NCBI RefSeq assembly: GCF_030813495.1
Contig: NZ_JAUSUI010000001.1
Location: 496,001-560,000 of the forward strand
Origin: Ancylobacter polymorphus
Lineage (GTDB): Bacteria > Pseudomonadota > Alphaproteobacteria > Rhizobiales > Xanthobacteraceae
Reading direction: 5' to 3'
DNA length: 64,000 nucleotides
Part shown: positions 20,288-30,694 of the stretch, in pieces
How the letters are laid out: every line of letters starts with the position of its first letter
Numbering within the stretch: the stretch's first letter is position 1
The notes under the pieces: model-generated
The model's database searches: none
What the model saw: the letters and a program-made list of their open reading frames with translations, nothing else
Told to the model about the DNA's origin: nothing
Position numbers and translations under genes: made by a program

Positions 20288-21703
20288 TCAGCGATAGGTG
20301 ACGGCGCGGGCGGCGTCGATGACGTCCTGCACCGACGGCAAGGCCAGCTTCTCCAGATTGGCGGCGTAAGGCATGGGAACGTCCCTGCCGGTCACGCGCA
20401 GCACCGGCGCGTCGAGATAGTCGAACGCCTTCTCCATCAGCTGGGCGACGATCTCGGCGCCGACGCCGGCCTGCGGCCAGCCTTCCTCCACCGTCACGCA
20501 GCGCCCGGTCTTCTGCACCGAGGCGACGATGGCGGGCACGTCCATCGGGCGGATGGTGCGCAGGTCGATCACCTCGGCCTCAATGCCGAGCTTGGAGAGT
20601 TCTTCCGCCGCCTTCAGCGCGTAGTTCATGCCGATGGACCAGGACACCAGCGTCACGTCCTTACCCGGACGGGCGATCTTCGCCTTGCCGATGGGGACGA
20701 TGAAATCGTCGAGCTTCGGCACCGGCGAGGAGTGGCCGTAGAGGATTTCGTTCTCAAGGAAGATGATCGGGTTGGGATCGCGGATCGCCGCTTTGAGCAG
20801 CCCCTTGGCGTCCGCCGCCGTATAGGGCGCGATCACCTTGAGACCGGGAATGTGGCTGTACCAGGCGGTGTAGTCCTGGCTGTGCTGGGCGGCGACGCGG
20901 GCGGCGGCACCGTTGGGGCCACGGAAGACGATGGAGCAGCCGATCTGCCCGCCGGACATGTAGTGGGTCTTGGCGGCGGAGTTGATGATCTGGTCGATCG
21001 CCTGCATGGCGAAATTGAAGGTCATGAACTCGACGATGGGCTTCAGCCCGGCCATAGCCGCGCCGACGCCGACGCCGGCGAAGCCGTGCTCGGTGATCGG
21101 CGTGTCGATGACGCGGCGGGCGCCGAATTCCTGCAGCAGGCCCTGGGTGATCTTGTAGGCGCCCTGATATTCCGCGACTTCCTCGCCCATGACGAACACG
21201 TCGGCATCGCGGCGCATTTCCTCGGCCATGGCGTCGCGCAGCGCCTCGCGCATGGTCTGGCTGACGAGTTCCGTGCCTTCGGGCACGTCCGGCTCCGGCA
21301 GCGCCTCCGGCTGGGGCGGGGCGGCGACGGCGGAATTGACCACGGCAGGCGTCGCCGGCGCGGAAGCGGCGACCGGCGAGGGCTCGACCGGGGCGGCGGC
21401 AACCGGCGGCGCCGATTCGGCGGCCTGCGGGCTCGGCGTGCCGATGGCGGCGGCGTCCTCGCCCTCGGCGAGAATGACCGCGATCGGGGTGTTCACCGCG
21501 ACATCCTGCGTGCCCTCGGGCACCAGGATCTTGCCGAGGGTGCCCTCGTCAATGGCCTCGACTTCCATCGTGGCCTTGTCGGTCTCGATCTCGGCGATGA
21601 CGTCGCCGGACTTGACCTGATCGCCCTCTTTCTTGAGCCACTTGGCGAGGTTGCCCTTCTCCATGGTCGGCGAGAGGGCAGGCATGAGAACTTCGGTCGG
21701 CAT
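20288..21703 (-). CDS. pdhB: Pyruvate dehydrogenase E1 beta subunit with N-terminal lipoyl domain
   Basis: Beta subunit of the heterotetrameric E1 decarboxylase. Unusually compared with most bacteria, but as in many rhizobia, it has a full lipoyl domain (residues 1-80, K43 in [12 protein letters not shown]) and an Ala/Pro linker before the E1-beta domain (about 140-471; [43 protein letters not shown]). I chose the ATG at 21703 (471 residues), preceded by TCTGGGGAA; a TTG ten codons upstream is not needed. A small membrane-protein gene separates it from pdhA. Confidence 0.97.
   Translation of the reverse strand: MPTEVLMPALSPTMEKGNLAKWLKKEGDQVKSGDVIAEIETDKATMEVEAIDEGTLGKILVPEGTQDVAVNTPIAVILAEGEDAAAIGTPSPQAAESAPPVAAAPVEPSPVAASAPATPAVVNSAVAAPPQPEALPEPDVPEGTELVSQTMREALRDAMAEEMRRDADVFVMGEEVAEYQGAYKITQGLLQEFGARRVIDTPITEHGFAGVGVGAAMAGLKPIVEFMTFNFAMQAIDQIINSAAKTHYMSGGQIGCSIVFRGPNGAAARVAAQHSQDYTAWYSHIPGLKVIAPYTAADAKGLLKAAIRDPNPIIFLENEILYGHSSPVPKLDDFIVPIGKAKIARPGKDVTLVSWSIGMNYALKAAEELSKLGIEAEVIDLRTIRPMDVPAIVASVQKTGRCVTVEEGWPQAGVGAEIVAQLMEKAFDYLDAPVLRVTGRDVPMPYAANLEKLALPSVQDVIDAARAVTYR
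21540..21601 (-). repeat. Lipoyl-domain direct repeat, copy in pdhB
   Basis: Partner of the 62-base repeat at 20109-20170. It encodes the same residues flanking the lipoyl lysine. High third-position identity suggests recent duplication or ongoing gene conversion. Confidence 0.85.
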
Positions 21704-21743
21704 GGCGGCGTTCCCCAGAGAAACGTGCGTCAAAACTCGCGCG

Positions 21744-22043
21744 TCACGGCTTCGGTACCGGAAGCACCAGAGTGAGATTGCTGTAGACGGCCATCGAGGC
21801 GATGGCGACGAGAAGGGCGGCGAAGAAGGCGACCAGCATCTTGTTCAACACGGTCGCCTCGGCCGAGGTGGCGCCCGCCAGATACCGCGCGCCGAACGGC
21901 CAGAACACGGCCGCCAGGACACGCGGAACGGAGGAGCCGGCGACGCGGACGATGCCGAGGGCAACACGCGCCGCGAGAACCCACAGCACCACCGCCGCCG
22001 ACACGCCGGCGACGAGAGTGACCCAGAAGACGCTGGCCAGCAT
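21744..22043 (-). CDS. Small membrane protein of unknown function inside the pdh operon
   Basis: I do not recognise a family. The 99-residue product has two clear hydrophobic spans: residues about 2-36 ([20 protein letters not shown]) and about 66-90 ([19 protein letters not shown]). A short region with basic and aromatic residues lies between them. The gene begins 10 bases after the pdhA stop and ends 40 bases before the pdhB ATG, all on one strand, so it should be co-transcribed. The antisense frame is an open shadow and less convincing. It could be a membrane anchor or an unrelated passenger; nothing in the sequence decides this. Confidence 0.65.
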   Translation of the reverse strand: MLASVFWVTLVAGVSAAVVLWVLAARVALGIVRVAGSSVPRVLAAVFWPFGARYLAGATSAEATVLNKMLVAFFAALLVAIASMAVYSNLTLVLPVPKP

Positions 22044-22053
22044 CGCGCCGCGC

Positions 22054-23127
22054 TCAGCGCAGGATGTCGGTGTAGAGCTCGGACGGATCCGGCTCGGGGT
22101 CGGTGCTGGCGAAATCCGCCGCCGCGTTCATCTGGTCGCGCAGCTCGGCATCGATCGCCTTCAGCTCCTCCTCGGTGGCCCACTTCTTTTCCAGCAGACG
22201 GTTGCGCACCTGCTCGATCGGATCGTGCTCGGTACGCATCTTCTGCACCTCCTCCTTCGACCGGTACTTGGCCGGGTCGGACATGGAGTGGCCGCGATAG
22301 CGGTAGGTGAGCATTTCGAGGATGTAGGGCCCCTTGCCGGAGCGGGCGAACTCGACCGCGCGCTCGCCGGCCGCCTGCACCGCCCGCACATCCATGCCGT
22401 CGACCTGCTCGCCGGGAATGTTGAAGGAGGAACCGCGCTTGGAGAAATCGGTCTGGGCGGAGGCGCGGTTCACCGCGGTGCCCATGGCGTATTTGTTGTT
22501 CTCGATGATGTAGACGACCGGCAGCTTCCAGAGCTCCGCCATGTTGAAGCTCTCATAGACCTGGCCCTGATTGGCAGCCCCGTCGCCGAAATAGGCCAGG
22601 GTCACATTGCCATTGTCGCGGTAGTGATTGGCGAAGGCAAGGCCGGTGCCGAGCGAGACCTGGGCGCCGACGATGCCGTGACCGCCGAAGAAGCCCTTCT
22701 CGATGCTGAACATGTGCATCGAGCCGCCCTTGCCCTTGGAATAGCCGCCGCGACGGCCGGTAAGCTCGGCCATGACGCCCTTGGGGTCCATGCCGCAGGC
22801 CAGCATGTGGCCATGGTCGCGGTAGCCGGTGATGACCTGATCGCCCTCCTTGAGGGCCGCCTGCATGCCGACGACGACGGCTTCCTGGCCGATATAGAGA
22901 TGGCAGAAGCCACCGATGAGGCCCATGCCGTAGAGCTGGCCGGCCTTTTCCTCGAAGCGGCGGATTTCCAGCATCCGGCGATAGGCCTCGAGTTCCTGCT
23001 CCCGGGTGAACTCGGAAACCGCCGCCGTGCCGTCCGTCCGCCGCGCGGAGCTCCGGGCTGCGGCCCGGGCCGGCGCTTTCGCGGTGGGGGCTCTTCCAAC
23101 GGCCGATTTGTTGGCGGCGACTGCCAT
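22054..23127 (-). CDS. pdhA: Pyruvate dehydrogenase E1 alpha subunit
   Basis: Thiamine-diphosphate-dependent alpha subunit that decarboxylates pyruvate. The 357-residue protein has the ThDP motif GDGAANQGQVYESFNMAEL running to IIENN, EEKAGQLYGMGLIGGFCHLY near the N-terminus, and the phosphorylation-loop-like TYRYRGHSMSDPAKYR. The first 40 residues are an Ala/Arg/Lys-rich extension ([20 protein letters not shown]), typical of rhizobial PdhA. GAGGA precedes the ATG. First gene of the pdhA-membrane protein-pdhB-pdhC-lpdA operon. A perfect palindrome lies 86-103 bases upstream. Confidence 0.97.
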   Translation of the reverse strand: MAVAANKSAVGRAPTAKAPARAAARSSARRTDGTAAVSEFTREQELEAYRRMLEIRRFEEKAGQLYGMGLIGGFCHLYIGQEAVVVGMQAALKEGDQVITGYRDHGHMLACGMDPKGVMAELTGRRGGYSKGKGGSMHMFSIEKGFFGGHGIVGAQVSLGTGLAFANHYRDNGNVTLAYFGDGAANQGQVYESFNMAELWKLPVVYIIENNKYAMGTAVNRASAQTDFSKRGSSFNIPGEQVDGMDVRAVQAAGERAVEFARSGKGPYILEMLTYRYRGHSMSDPAKYRSKEEVQKMRTEHDPIEQVRNRLLEKKWATEEELKAIDAELRDQMNAAADFASTDPEPDPSELYTDILR

Positions 23128-23212
23128 GGCGCATCCTCAGCTCGGGGACAAAGTCGGCACGTTAATAACGCACCTTCGCTCCCCGCGCTACGCGCTCAAC
23201 GCAATGCTGCGA

Positions 23213-23230
23213 CGCACAACATGTTGTGCG
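23213..23230. promoter_or_regulatory. Perfect 18-bp palindrome upstream of pdhA, candidate operator
   Basis: CGCACAACATGTTGTGCG is an exact palindrome in the 243-base gap between ftsB and pdhA, 86-103 bases before the pdhA ATG. TTGCG/CGCAA flanks are also present nearby. Such symmetry suggests a dimeric repressor or activator site for the pdh operon. The regulator is unknown. Confidence 0.5.
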
Positions 23231-23370
23231 CGCAACGGTTTCCGCAATTCAACTCATTTCCGGTTCAAATGTCATTTTAGCTCAACTTCAGTTAAGCGCC
23301 TGGAATAGCGTCGTTTCCTATCGGAACCAGGCTGGCATACCAGACCTGCGCGCCGCCGATGAAATTTCGT

Positions 23371-23703
23371 TCAGTTGGCCTGGGCGCCGCCCGGAACGCG
23401 CAACAGGACGAGATCCCTGGGATGCACGAGGTTCAGCAGCACGCGCGCCTGCTCGTCCAGCATGTCGGCGTCAACCAGATCGGGCGACATCAGCGCCACC
23501 TTGGCCTGCAGGGCCTGGCGCTGCGCCCGCAGCTTGTCGCGCTCCTGGGTCAACTCCGTGTGCTGCTGCTCGAAGCTACGGCGGGCCAGAAGCCCGTATT
23601 GGCCATTATAGCCCTGGAAGGCGAAATAGCCGACGAGCGCCGCCGCTCCGAGATGGAGGATGACGGTCTGGAAAAAGGAGCGCCAGCGGGTGCGAATGAT
23701 CAT
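23371..23703 (-). CDS. ftsB: Cell-division septum formation initiator FtsB/DivIC family
   Basis: Small bitopic divisome protein of 110 residues. There is one membrane helix (about residues 14-34, VILHLGAAALVGYFAFQGYNG) then a periplasmic coiled coil rich in Leu, Glu and Arg (LARRSFEQQHTELTQERDKL). The final part, VDADMLDEQARVLLNLVHP, is the conserved C-terminal patch. It is expected to bind FtsL and FtsQ and to help activate septal peptidoglycan synthesis. Lying between eno and pdhA is the usual alphaproteobacterial place. It probably has its own promoter, since 243 bases separate it from pdhA. Confidence 0.9.
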   Translation of the reverse strand: MIIRTRWRSFFQTVILHLGAAALVGYFAFQGYNGQYGLLARRSFEQQHTELTQERDKLRAQRQALQAKVALMSPDLVDADMLDEQARVLLNLVHPRDLVLLRVPGGAQAN

Positions 23704-23992
23704 GAGGCGAGCCTAGTCAGGCGCGGTTGAGGGCCGGTTAACGCTAACGCCCGAAACCGCTCTTTTCGCAGCGCACACGTCCCGTCGCGATGCGCGCATT
23801 GCGGCGCGGGATGCCGGGAACGTGACACCGCCACAGCCGGATCGCTACCGCCCTGTGTGTCATTGTGGACGGTGACCGCCGGCCGGGAATGCTAGCTTTT
23901 GCAGTGCCAAGCCGGCGTGGATCGACGCCGAGCCTGAACCGGAGCAGCTTCCCCGGTGGATCCGGCCCGGCCGGACGCACGGAGGCCAACGC

Positions 23993-24202
23993 ATGACCCG
24001 TAATGTCGAAGAACGCGCCCGCGCCCTTTGCGCCATGGACGCGCAAATGGCGGCCGTGCCGCCTAACGAGATTCCCGCTTTGGTGGAGCGCCTCTGGCCC
24101 ATTGCCGCGCTGGAGATCAGCGGCGGCCTGTTGGAGCCCGACGTGCCGCAGGTGCCCGACCTGCCGCGCCTGAGGGCGGAATATGAACGGCTGAAGCGCT
24201 GA
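23993..24202 (+). CDS. Small hypothetical protein, 69 residues
   Basis: Not recognised. Supported mainly by a strong ribosome-binding site, GGAGG seven bases before the ATG, and by independent placement: it runs opposite to ftsB and eno, in a gap of about 590 bases. The product is acidic to neutral, with no signal or membrane segment; it has a short helix-like start (NVEERARALCAMDAQM) and ends in LPRLRAEYERLKR. The intrinsic terminator at 24235 could serve it as well as eno. An antisense frame across the region looks non-coding. Confidence 0.55.
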   Translation: MTRNVEERARALCAMDAQMAAVPPNEIPALVERLWPIAALEISGGLLEPDVPQVPDLPRLRAEYERLKR

Positions 24203-24234
24203 CGGGCCGGCGCCGCCGCCGCACCCTCGCCAAT

Positions 24235-24266
24235 GAAAAAAGCCCCCGTCCAGGACGGGGGCTTTC
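24235..24266 (-). terminator. Intrinsic terminator of eno, probably bidirectional
   Basis: AGCCCCCGT (24241-24249) pairs with ACGGGGGCT (24255-24263) around a 5-base loop. On the minus strand it is followed by a run of six T (A-run 24236-24241 on plus). Plus-strand T-run is short, so termination of the 69-residue gene is possible but weaker. Confidence 0.85.
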
Positions 24267-24293
24267 GTCAATCTGGAGCAGGCGCGCCTGCTG

Positions 24294-25592
<1,299 letters not shown>

Positions 25593-25696
25593 TCAACTCG
25601 GTCAGGATGGTCGAGGCGCTTCTACTCCGGCCATGTGACATGCGAAAGAGGTGCCAGCGACATATCGCCCGCCCCCTCCCCCAGGAGACCGACGCC

Positions 25697-26158
25697 ATGA
25701 CCGACATCGCCGACGGCACGACCCAGCTCGGCCGCCCCACCGCCCTGCCCGCAAGCCCCGACGAGGCGGTGCTTGAGCGGGTGCCGAATCCGCATCCCGG
25801 CACGAACTATGTCGCCCGCTTCACCGCACCGGAATTCACCTCGCTCTGCCCGGTGACCGGCCAGCCGGATTTCGCCCAGCTGGTGATCGACTATGTGCCC
25901 GACGGCTGGCTGGTCGAATCGAAATCGCTCAAGCTCTATCTCGGGAGCTTCCGCAACCACGGCGCCTTCCATGAGGACTGCACCGTTGCCATCGGCCTGC
26001 GGCTGCACGATCTGCTCCACCCGCGCTGGCTGCGTATCGGCGGCTATTGGTACCCGCGCGGCGGCATCCCGATCGACGTGTTCTGGCAGAGCGGCGCGCC
26101 GCTTGAGGGCGTGTGGCTGCCGGACCAGGGCGTCGCGCCCTATCGCGGGCGGGGGTGA
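25697..26158 (+). CDS. queF: NADPH-dependent 7-cyano-7-deazaguanine reductase QueF
   Basis: Reduces preQ0 to preQ1 in queuosine biosynthesis, a nitrile-to-amine reduction. The 153-residue protein is the short single-domain (YkvM-type) form. C51 in [13 protein letters not shown] forms the thioimide with substrate and D58 is the acid/base. The NADPH and family motif [19 protein letters not shown] is present. AGGAGA lies before the ATG at 25697; longer upstream frames are not supported. No other queuosine gene is nearby and no preQ1 riboswitch is seen upstream. Confidence 0.96.
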   Translation: MTDIADGTTQLGRPTALPASPDEAVLERVPNPHPGTNYVARFTAPEFTSLCPVTGQPDFAQLVIDYVPDGWLVESKSLKLYLGSFRNHGAFHEDCTVAIGLRLHDLLHPRWLRIGGYWYPRGGIPIDVFWQSGAPLEGVWLPDQGVAPYRGRG

Positions 26159-26168
26159 GGGCTGCACA

Positions 26169-26208
26169 CCGTCATCCCGGGCGGCCGCAGGCCGATCCGG
26201 GATGACGG
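26169..26208. repeat. REP-like palindrome between queF and glmS
   Basis: Perfect 12-bp inverted repeat CCGTCATCCCGG (26169-26180) and CCGGGATGACGG (26197-26208), around a 16-base GC-rich centre. GTCATCCCGG...CCGGGATGAC palindromes are widespread intergenic repeats in Rhizobiales. It lies between two converging genes. There is no T-run, so it is not a plain intrinsic terminator. Confidence 0.75.
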
Positions 26209-26218
26209 CGCGAGACCG

Positions 26219-28042
26219 CTATTCCACCGTGACGGACTTCGCCAGATTGCGCGGCTGGTCGACATCGGTGCCCATCGCCACCGCCGTATGATAGGCGAGC
26301 AGCTGCACCGGAATGGCGTAGACCAGCGGGGTGATGAACGGGTTCATGTCCGGCAGCACCAGCGTCGCCTCGGTCTCCAGCGCCGCATGTTTCGCACCGG
26401 CCTCGTCGGTGATGAGGATGACGCGCCCGCCGCGCGCCGCCACTTCCTGCATGTTCGACATGGTCTTCTCGAACACGGCATCGTGCGGGGCGATCACCAC
26501 GACCGGCATGTTCTCGTCGATCAGCGCGATCGGCCCGTGCTTGAGCTCGCCGGCGGCATAGCCCTCGGCGTGGATATAGGAGATTTCCTTGAGCTTCAGC
26601 GCCCCTTCCATCGCCAGCGGGAAGGACGTGCCGCGACCGAGATAGAGCACATCCTTGGTCTTGGCGAAGCTGCGGGCGAGGTGCTCGATGTCGGGGCCGA
26701 GATCGAGCGCGCGGTTCATCAGGCGCGGCACTTCCACGAGCGCATGAACCAGTGCCCGCTCCTCTTCCGCCGAGATCGCGCCGCGCGCGCGTCCTGCCGC
26801 GACGGCCAGCGCCGCCAGCGTTGCCAGCTGGCAGGTGAAGGCCTTGGTCGAGGCCACGCCGATTTCCGGCCCGGCCAGCGTCGGCAGCACCGCATGCGCC
26901 TCACGGGCGATGGTGGAGGTCGGCACGTTCACCACCGCGAGCAGGTGCTGCTTCTCCTGCCCGGCATAGCGCAGCGAGGCGAGAGTGTCGGCGGTCTCGC
27001 CGGATTGCGAGATGACGATGGCAAGCCCGTTGGCCGGCAGCGGCGCCTCGCGATAGCGGAACTCCGAGGCGACATCGATCTCCACCGGCAGGCGCGCATA
27101 GCGCTCGAACCAGTATTTCGCGATCAGCCCGGCATAATAGGCGGTGCCGCAGGCGGCGATGGAGATGCGCTCCAGCTTGGCGAAGTCGAAGGGCAGTTCG
27201 GGGAGCTGCACCGTCTCGTTGGCCATATCGAGATAATGCGCCAGCGTGTGGGCGACGACCTCGGGCTGCTCGTGCATCTCCTTGGCCATGAAATGGCGGA
27301 AGGCCCCCTTCTCGATCAGGAAGGCGGTGGCCGTGGTCTTCTGCGCCGCGCGCTCCACCCGGTGGTTCGCGCAATCGCGGATCTCGATCCCCTTGGCGCG
27401 CAGCACCGCCCAGTCGCCGTCTTCGAGATAGGCAATGGTGTCGGTGAAGGGCGCGAGGGCGATGGCATCGGAGCCGAGATACATCTCGCCCTTGCCATAA
27501 CCGATGGCGAGCGGGCTGCCCTTGCGGGCGCCGATGAGCAGGTCCTCGTCGCCATCGAACAGAAAGGCGAGCGCGAAAGCCCCCTGAAGGCGCGGCAGCG
27601 CCGCCGCCACGGCGTCGGTGGGGCTGAGGCCGGCACGCAGTTCGCGCGTCACCAGATGGGCGACGACTTCGGTATCGGTCTCGCTTTCGAAATTGGCGCC
27701 GGAAGCGAGGAGTTCATCGCGCAGCTGGCGGAAATTCTCGATGATGCCATTATGCACCACCGCGACTTCCGTTGTGGCGTGGGGATGGGCATTGGCGACG
27801 CTGGGCCTGCCATGGGTGGCCCAGCGTGTGTGGCCGATGCCGATACGCGCCTCCAGCGGAGACTGGCGCAGCACCTCTTCCAGATTGCGCAGCTTGCCCT
27901 CGGCGCGGCGGCGGGAAATGTGCCCGCCCTGCAGCGCGGCAATGCCGGCGGAATCATAACCGCGATATTCCAGCCGCTTCAGCGAGTCGATCAGGCGATC
28001 CGCAACCGGCTCGGTGCCGACAATGCCGATGATTCCACACAT
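26219..28042 (-). CDS. glmS: Glutamine-fructose-6-phosphate aminotransferase GlmS
   Basis: Makes glucosamine-6-phosphate from fructose-6-phosphate and glutamine, the first step to UDP-GlcNAc for peptidoglycan and lipid A. The 607-residue protein has an N-terminal class-II glutaminase (MCGIIGIVG, with catalytic Cys at position 2) and two SIS isomerase domains (about 285-425 and 458-600; ACGTAYYAGLIAKYWFE, SQSGETADTLASLRYA, LGRGTSFPLAMEGALKLKE). It ends DQPRNLAKSVTVE, the invariant terminus. No glmS ribozyme is visible upstream, as expected for proteobacteria. Lies 114 bases behind glmU on the same strand. Confidence 0.98.
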   Translation of the reverse strand: MCGIIGIVGTEPVADRLIDSLKRLEYRGYDSAGIAALQGGHISRRRAEGKLRNLEEVLRQSPLEARIGIGHTRWATHGRPSVANAHPHATTEVAVVHNGIIENFRQLRDELLASGANFESETDTEVVAHLVTRELRAGLSPTDAVAAALPRLQGAFALAFLFDGDEDLLIGARKGSPLAIGYGKGEMYLGSDAIALAPFTDTIAYLEDGDWAVLRAKGIEIRDCANHRVERAAQKTTATAFLIEKGAFRHFMAKEMHEQPEVVAHTLAHYLDMANETVQLPELPFDFAKLERISIAACGTAYYAGLIAKYWFERYARLPVEIDVASEFRYREAPLPANGLAIVISQSGETADTLASLRYAGQEKQHLLAVVNVPTSTIAREAHAVLPTLAGPEIGVASTKAFTCQLATLAALAVAAGRARGAISAEEERALVHALVEVPRLMNRALDLGPDIEHLARSFAKTKDVLYLGRGTSFPLAMEGALKLKEISYIHAEGYAAGELKHGPIALIDENMPVVVIAPHDAVFEKTMSNMQEVAARGGRVILITDEAGAKHAALETEATLVLPDMNPFITPLVYAIPVQLLAYHTAVAMGTDVDQPRNLAKSVTVE

Positions 28043-28156
28043 GAGCCGGGCCCTTTCGTGAAGCGACGATCCGCGAGGCTACGATGGCGGGTTTAACCGG
28101 CCGTCACCGAAGCGTTGAAATCAATTCCGGTGTCGCTTCGTATCGCCGGCTTCGTG

Positions 28157-29506
28157 TCATTTCTTCGGCGCGAGCCCGGCGGAGAGCCGCGCGCGCAGCC
28201 GCGCCGCCAGTCCCGGCTTGTTGACCTGCCGCGCGCGGCCGATGGCCAGCGCGTCCGCCGGCACGTCGTCGGTGATCACCGAGCCGGTGCCGATATAGGC
28301 GCCGTCGCCGACGCTGACCGGCGCCACGAGCAGACTGTTCGTGCCGACAAAGGCGTTGGCGCCGATGGTGGTGCGATGCTTGCGGAAACCGTCATAATTG
28401 CAGGTGATGGTGCCCGCGCCGATATTGGTGTTCGCACCGACGCTGGAATCGCCGACATAGGACAGGTGATTCACCTTCGCCCCCGCGGCGAGGTCGGATG
28501 CCTTGATCTCCACGAAATTGCCGACATGCACCCCCTGCCCCAGCGCCGCGCCGGGCCGCAGCCGGGCGAACGGGCCGACAATCGCTCCGGGGCCGACATG
28601 AGCGCCCTCCACATGGCTGAAGGCGCGGATCGTGGCCCCCTCCTCCACCCGCACACCGGGGCCGAACACCACATTGGGCTCCACGATCACATCGCGGCCG
28701 AAGCGTGTATCGGCCGAGAGGAACACCGTTTCCGGCGCCACCAGCGTCACCCCCGCTTCCAGCGCCCGCGCCCGCAGGCGCTGCTGCAGGATCGCTTCCG
28801 CTTCGGCGAGCTGGGCGCGGCTGTTGACGCCCGCCACCTCTTCCGCCGCCACCTCGCACACGGCGGCGGCGCGCCCCTGCACACGGGCGATGGAAACCAC
28901 GTCGGTCAGGTAGAATTCGCGCTTGGCATTGGCGTCGTCGACCTGGTCCAGCAAGCCGAGCGCCGCGCGGCCGTCGAGCGCCATCAGGCCGGCATTGCAC
29001 AGGCGAATCGCGCGCTCGGCCGCGCTCGCCTCCTTCTCCTCGCGAATGGCGAGCAGTTCGCCGCCTTCGGTGACGAGGCGGCCATAGCCGGTGGGGTCGG
29101 CGGGGCGGAAGCCGAGCACGGCGACGCCCGCTCCTTCCGCCAGCGGCGCCCGCAGCGCGGCGAGGGTTTCCGGCTGCACCAGCGGCGTGTCGCCATACAT
29201 GACAACCACATCGTCGAAACCGCGCTCCAGCGCCGCCCGCGCCGCGAGCACGGCATGGGCCGTGCCGCGCCGCTCCGTCTGCACGAAGATCTCGGCCTCC
29301 GGTGCCACGCGGCGCACCTCCGTTGCCACCTTGTCGTGGTCCGGCCCGATCACCACCGCGAGCCGCGCGGCGCCAGCGGCCAGCGCCGCGTCCAGCACAT
29401 GCGCCACCATCGGCCGTCCGGCCACCGCGTGCAGAACCTTCGGCAGCGCCGAGCGCATGCGCGTACCCTCCCCGGCAGCGAGGACGATGACGAGAAGCTG
29501 GCGCAT
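28157..29506 (-). CDS. glmU: Bifunctional UDP-GlcNAc pyrophosphorylase / GlcN-1-P acetyltransferase GlmU
   Basis: Performs the last two steps of UDP-GlcNAc synthesis. The N-terminal half is a uridylyltransferase ([20 protein letters not shown], residues 7-26). The C-terminal half is a left-handed beta helix with hexapeptide repeats ending in an acetyl-CoA site ([17 protein letters not shown], then [17 protein letters not shown]). Length 449 is normal. It forms a pathway pair with glmS. The ATG at 29506 is preceded by a weak ribosome-binding site. A 160-base gap separates it from a divergent transporter gene. Confidence 0.97.
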   Translation of the reverse strand: MRQLLVIVLAAGEGTRMRSALPKVLHAVAGRPMVAHVLDAALAAGAARLAVVIGPDHDKVATEVRRVAPEAEIFVQTERRGTAHAVLAARAALERGFDDVVVMYGDTPLVQPETLAALRAPLAEGAGVAVLGFRPADPTGYGRLVTEGGELLAIREEKEASAAERAIRLCNAGLMALDGRAALGLLDQVDDANAKREFYLTDVVSIARVQGRAAAVCEVAAEEVAGVNSRAQLAEAEAILQQRLRARALEAGVTLVAPETVFLSADTRFGRDVIVEPNVVFGPGVRVEEGATIRAFSHVEGAHVGPGAIVGPFARLRPGAALGQGVHVGNFVEIKASDLAAGAKVNHLSYVGDSSVGANTNIGAGTITCNYDGFRKHRTTIGANAFVGTNSLLVAPVSVGDGAYIGTGSVITDDVPADALAIGRARQVNKPGLAARLRARLSAGLAPKK

Positions 29507-29666
29507 CGGCGGTCTCCAGAAGCGGCACGCGGGACGCGGCCCGGGCAGGGCTTTCGCGGGAAGGCGCTATCTAGCCCGACGGGAACGACGCGAAAAGACC
29601 GCCCGGCGTTCTCGGCGCCCGTCGACCGCGCGACGGCGGGCGGGGAAGCGTGTATCACCACGCGCC

Positions 29667-30629
29667 ATGGACTCCCGCCCCGACACCCGCCGCGATTCCC
29701 CACCCGCCGCAACCGGCCTCGCGCACGACCCGTGGGCGATCGCGGCGCTGCTGGCGATGCCGCTGTTCTTTTCCACCAACCTCATTGTCGGCCGTGCGGT
29801 GGCGGAGCTGGTGCCGCCCTGGTCGCTGGCCTTCTGGCGCTGGCTGCTGGCGGTGGCGATACTCCTGCCGCTGACGGCGGGCGCGCTGCTACGCCATCGC
29901 AAACTGCTGCGGCGGGAATGGTGGCGCGTGCTGCTGCTGGGCTTTTTCGGCATGGTGCTGTGCGGCGGCAATGTCTATGTCGCGCTCCGGCACACCACCG
30001 CCGCCAATGCGACTCTGATCTACACCACCGCCACGCTGATGATCGTGGTGCTGGACGCGCTGCTGAAGCGCCAGAGACTGCCGGCGATCCAGCTGGTCGG
30101 CTCTCTGGCGGGCTTCGCCGGCATCGCGCTGATCGCCGTGCATGGCGAGGTGGGCCGGCTGCTCGGACTTGAGTTCAACAGCGGCGATCTCGGCATATTC
30201 GTCGCGGCGGTCGCGTGGGCGATCTATTCGCTGATGCTGCGCCAGGGACCGCTGACCCAGCTCGGCGGACAAACCGCCTTCGCCGCCAATGCCATCGCCG
30301 GCACGCTGCTGCTGGCGCCGCTGGCGCTGTGGGAGGCGGCGGGCGGGGCCGCCACCCCGTGGACGCTGGAAGCGTGGGGATCGATCGCCTTTCTCGCCAT
30401 CTTCCCGTCCGTGCTGGCCTTCGGTCTGTTCCAGTATGCGATCAAGGTGGCCGGCGCGCCGGTGACGGCGAATGTGCTCTATCTCATGCCCGTCTACGGC
30501 GTGCTGCTGGCGGTGCTGCTGCTGGGCGAGGAACTGCACCTCTACCATGCCGTGGGCTTCGTGCTGATTCTCGGCGGGGTGATCCTCGCCACCCGGCGGC
30601 GGGAACCCGCGCCACGCCCGGCGGATTGA
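29667..30629 (+). CDS. EamA-family (DMT superfamily) membrane transporter
   Basis: Predicted inner-membrane permease of 320 residues with about ten membrane helices in two EamA repeats (roughly residues 30-160 and 185-310). The motif WRWLLAVAILLPLTAGAL in the first repeat and APVTANVLYLMPVYGVLLA in the second are typical. Substrates vary widely in this family (amino acids, metabolites, drugs), so no substrate is assigned. The ATG at 29667 gives a short hydrophilic lead before the first helix; longer frames upstream are antisense to glmU. Confidence 0.88.
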   Translation: MDSRPDTRRDSPPAATGLAHDPWAIAALLAMPLFFSTNLIVGRAVAELVPPWSLAFWRWLLAVAILLPLTAGALLRHRKLLRREWWRVLLLGFFGMVLCGGNVYVALRHTTAANATLIYTTATLMIVVLDALLKRQRLPAIQLVGSLAGFAGIALIAVHGEVGRLLGLEFNSGDLGIFVAAVAWAIYSLMLRQGPLTQLGGQTAFAANAIAGTLLLAPLALWEAAGGAATPWTLEAWGSIAFLAIFPSVLAFGLFQYAIKVAGAPVTANVLYLMPVYGVLLAVLLLGEELHLYHAVGFVLILGGVILATRRREPAPRPAD

Positions 30630-30694
30630 TCGCCCGGCCGCGGCATGCGATGCAGCGGCCGCCGACGAACGGCCGTCGCAGAAGGACCGATACC

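Noticed and set aside
17375..21775. Very long plus-strand open frame (over 1,400 codons) across lpdA, pdhC and pdhB
   Set aside because: It is antisense to three certain genes and its residues are the His/Arg/Gly/Asp-rich mix produced by reading GC-biased codons backwards. No domain is recognisable.
28043..28156. glmS ribozyme or other RNA element upstream of glmS
   Set aside because: The gap is short and lacks the ribozyme core; such ribozymes are essentially confined to Gram-positives.
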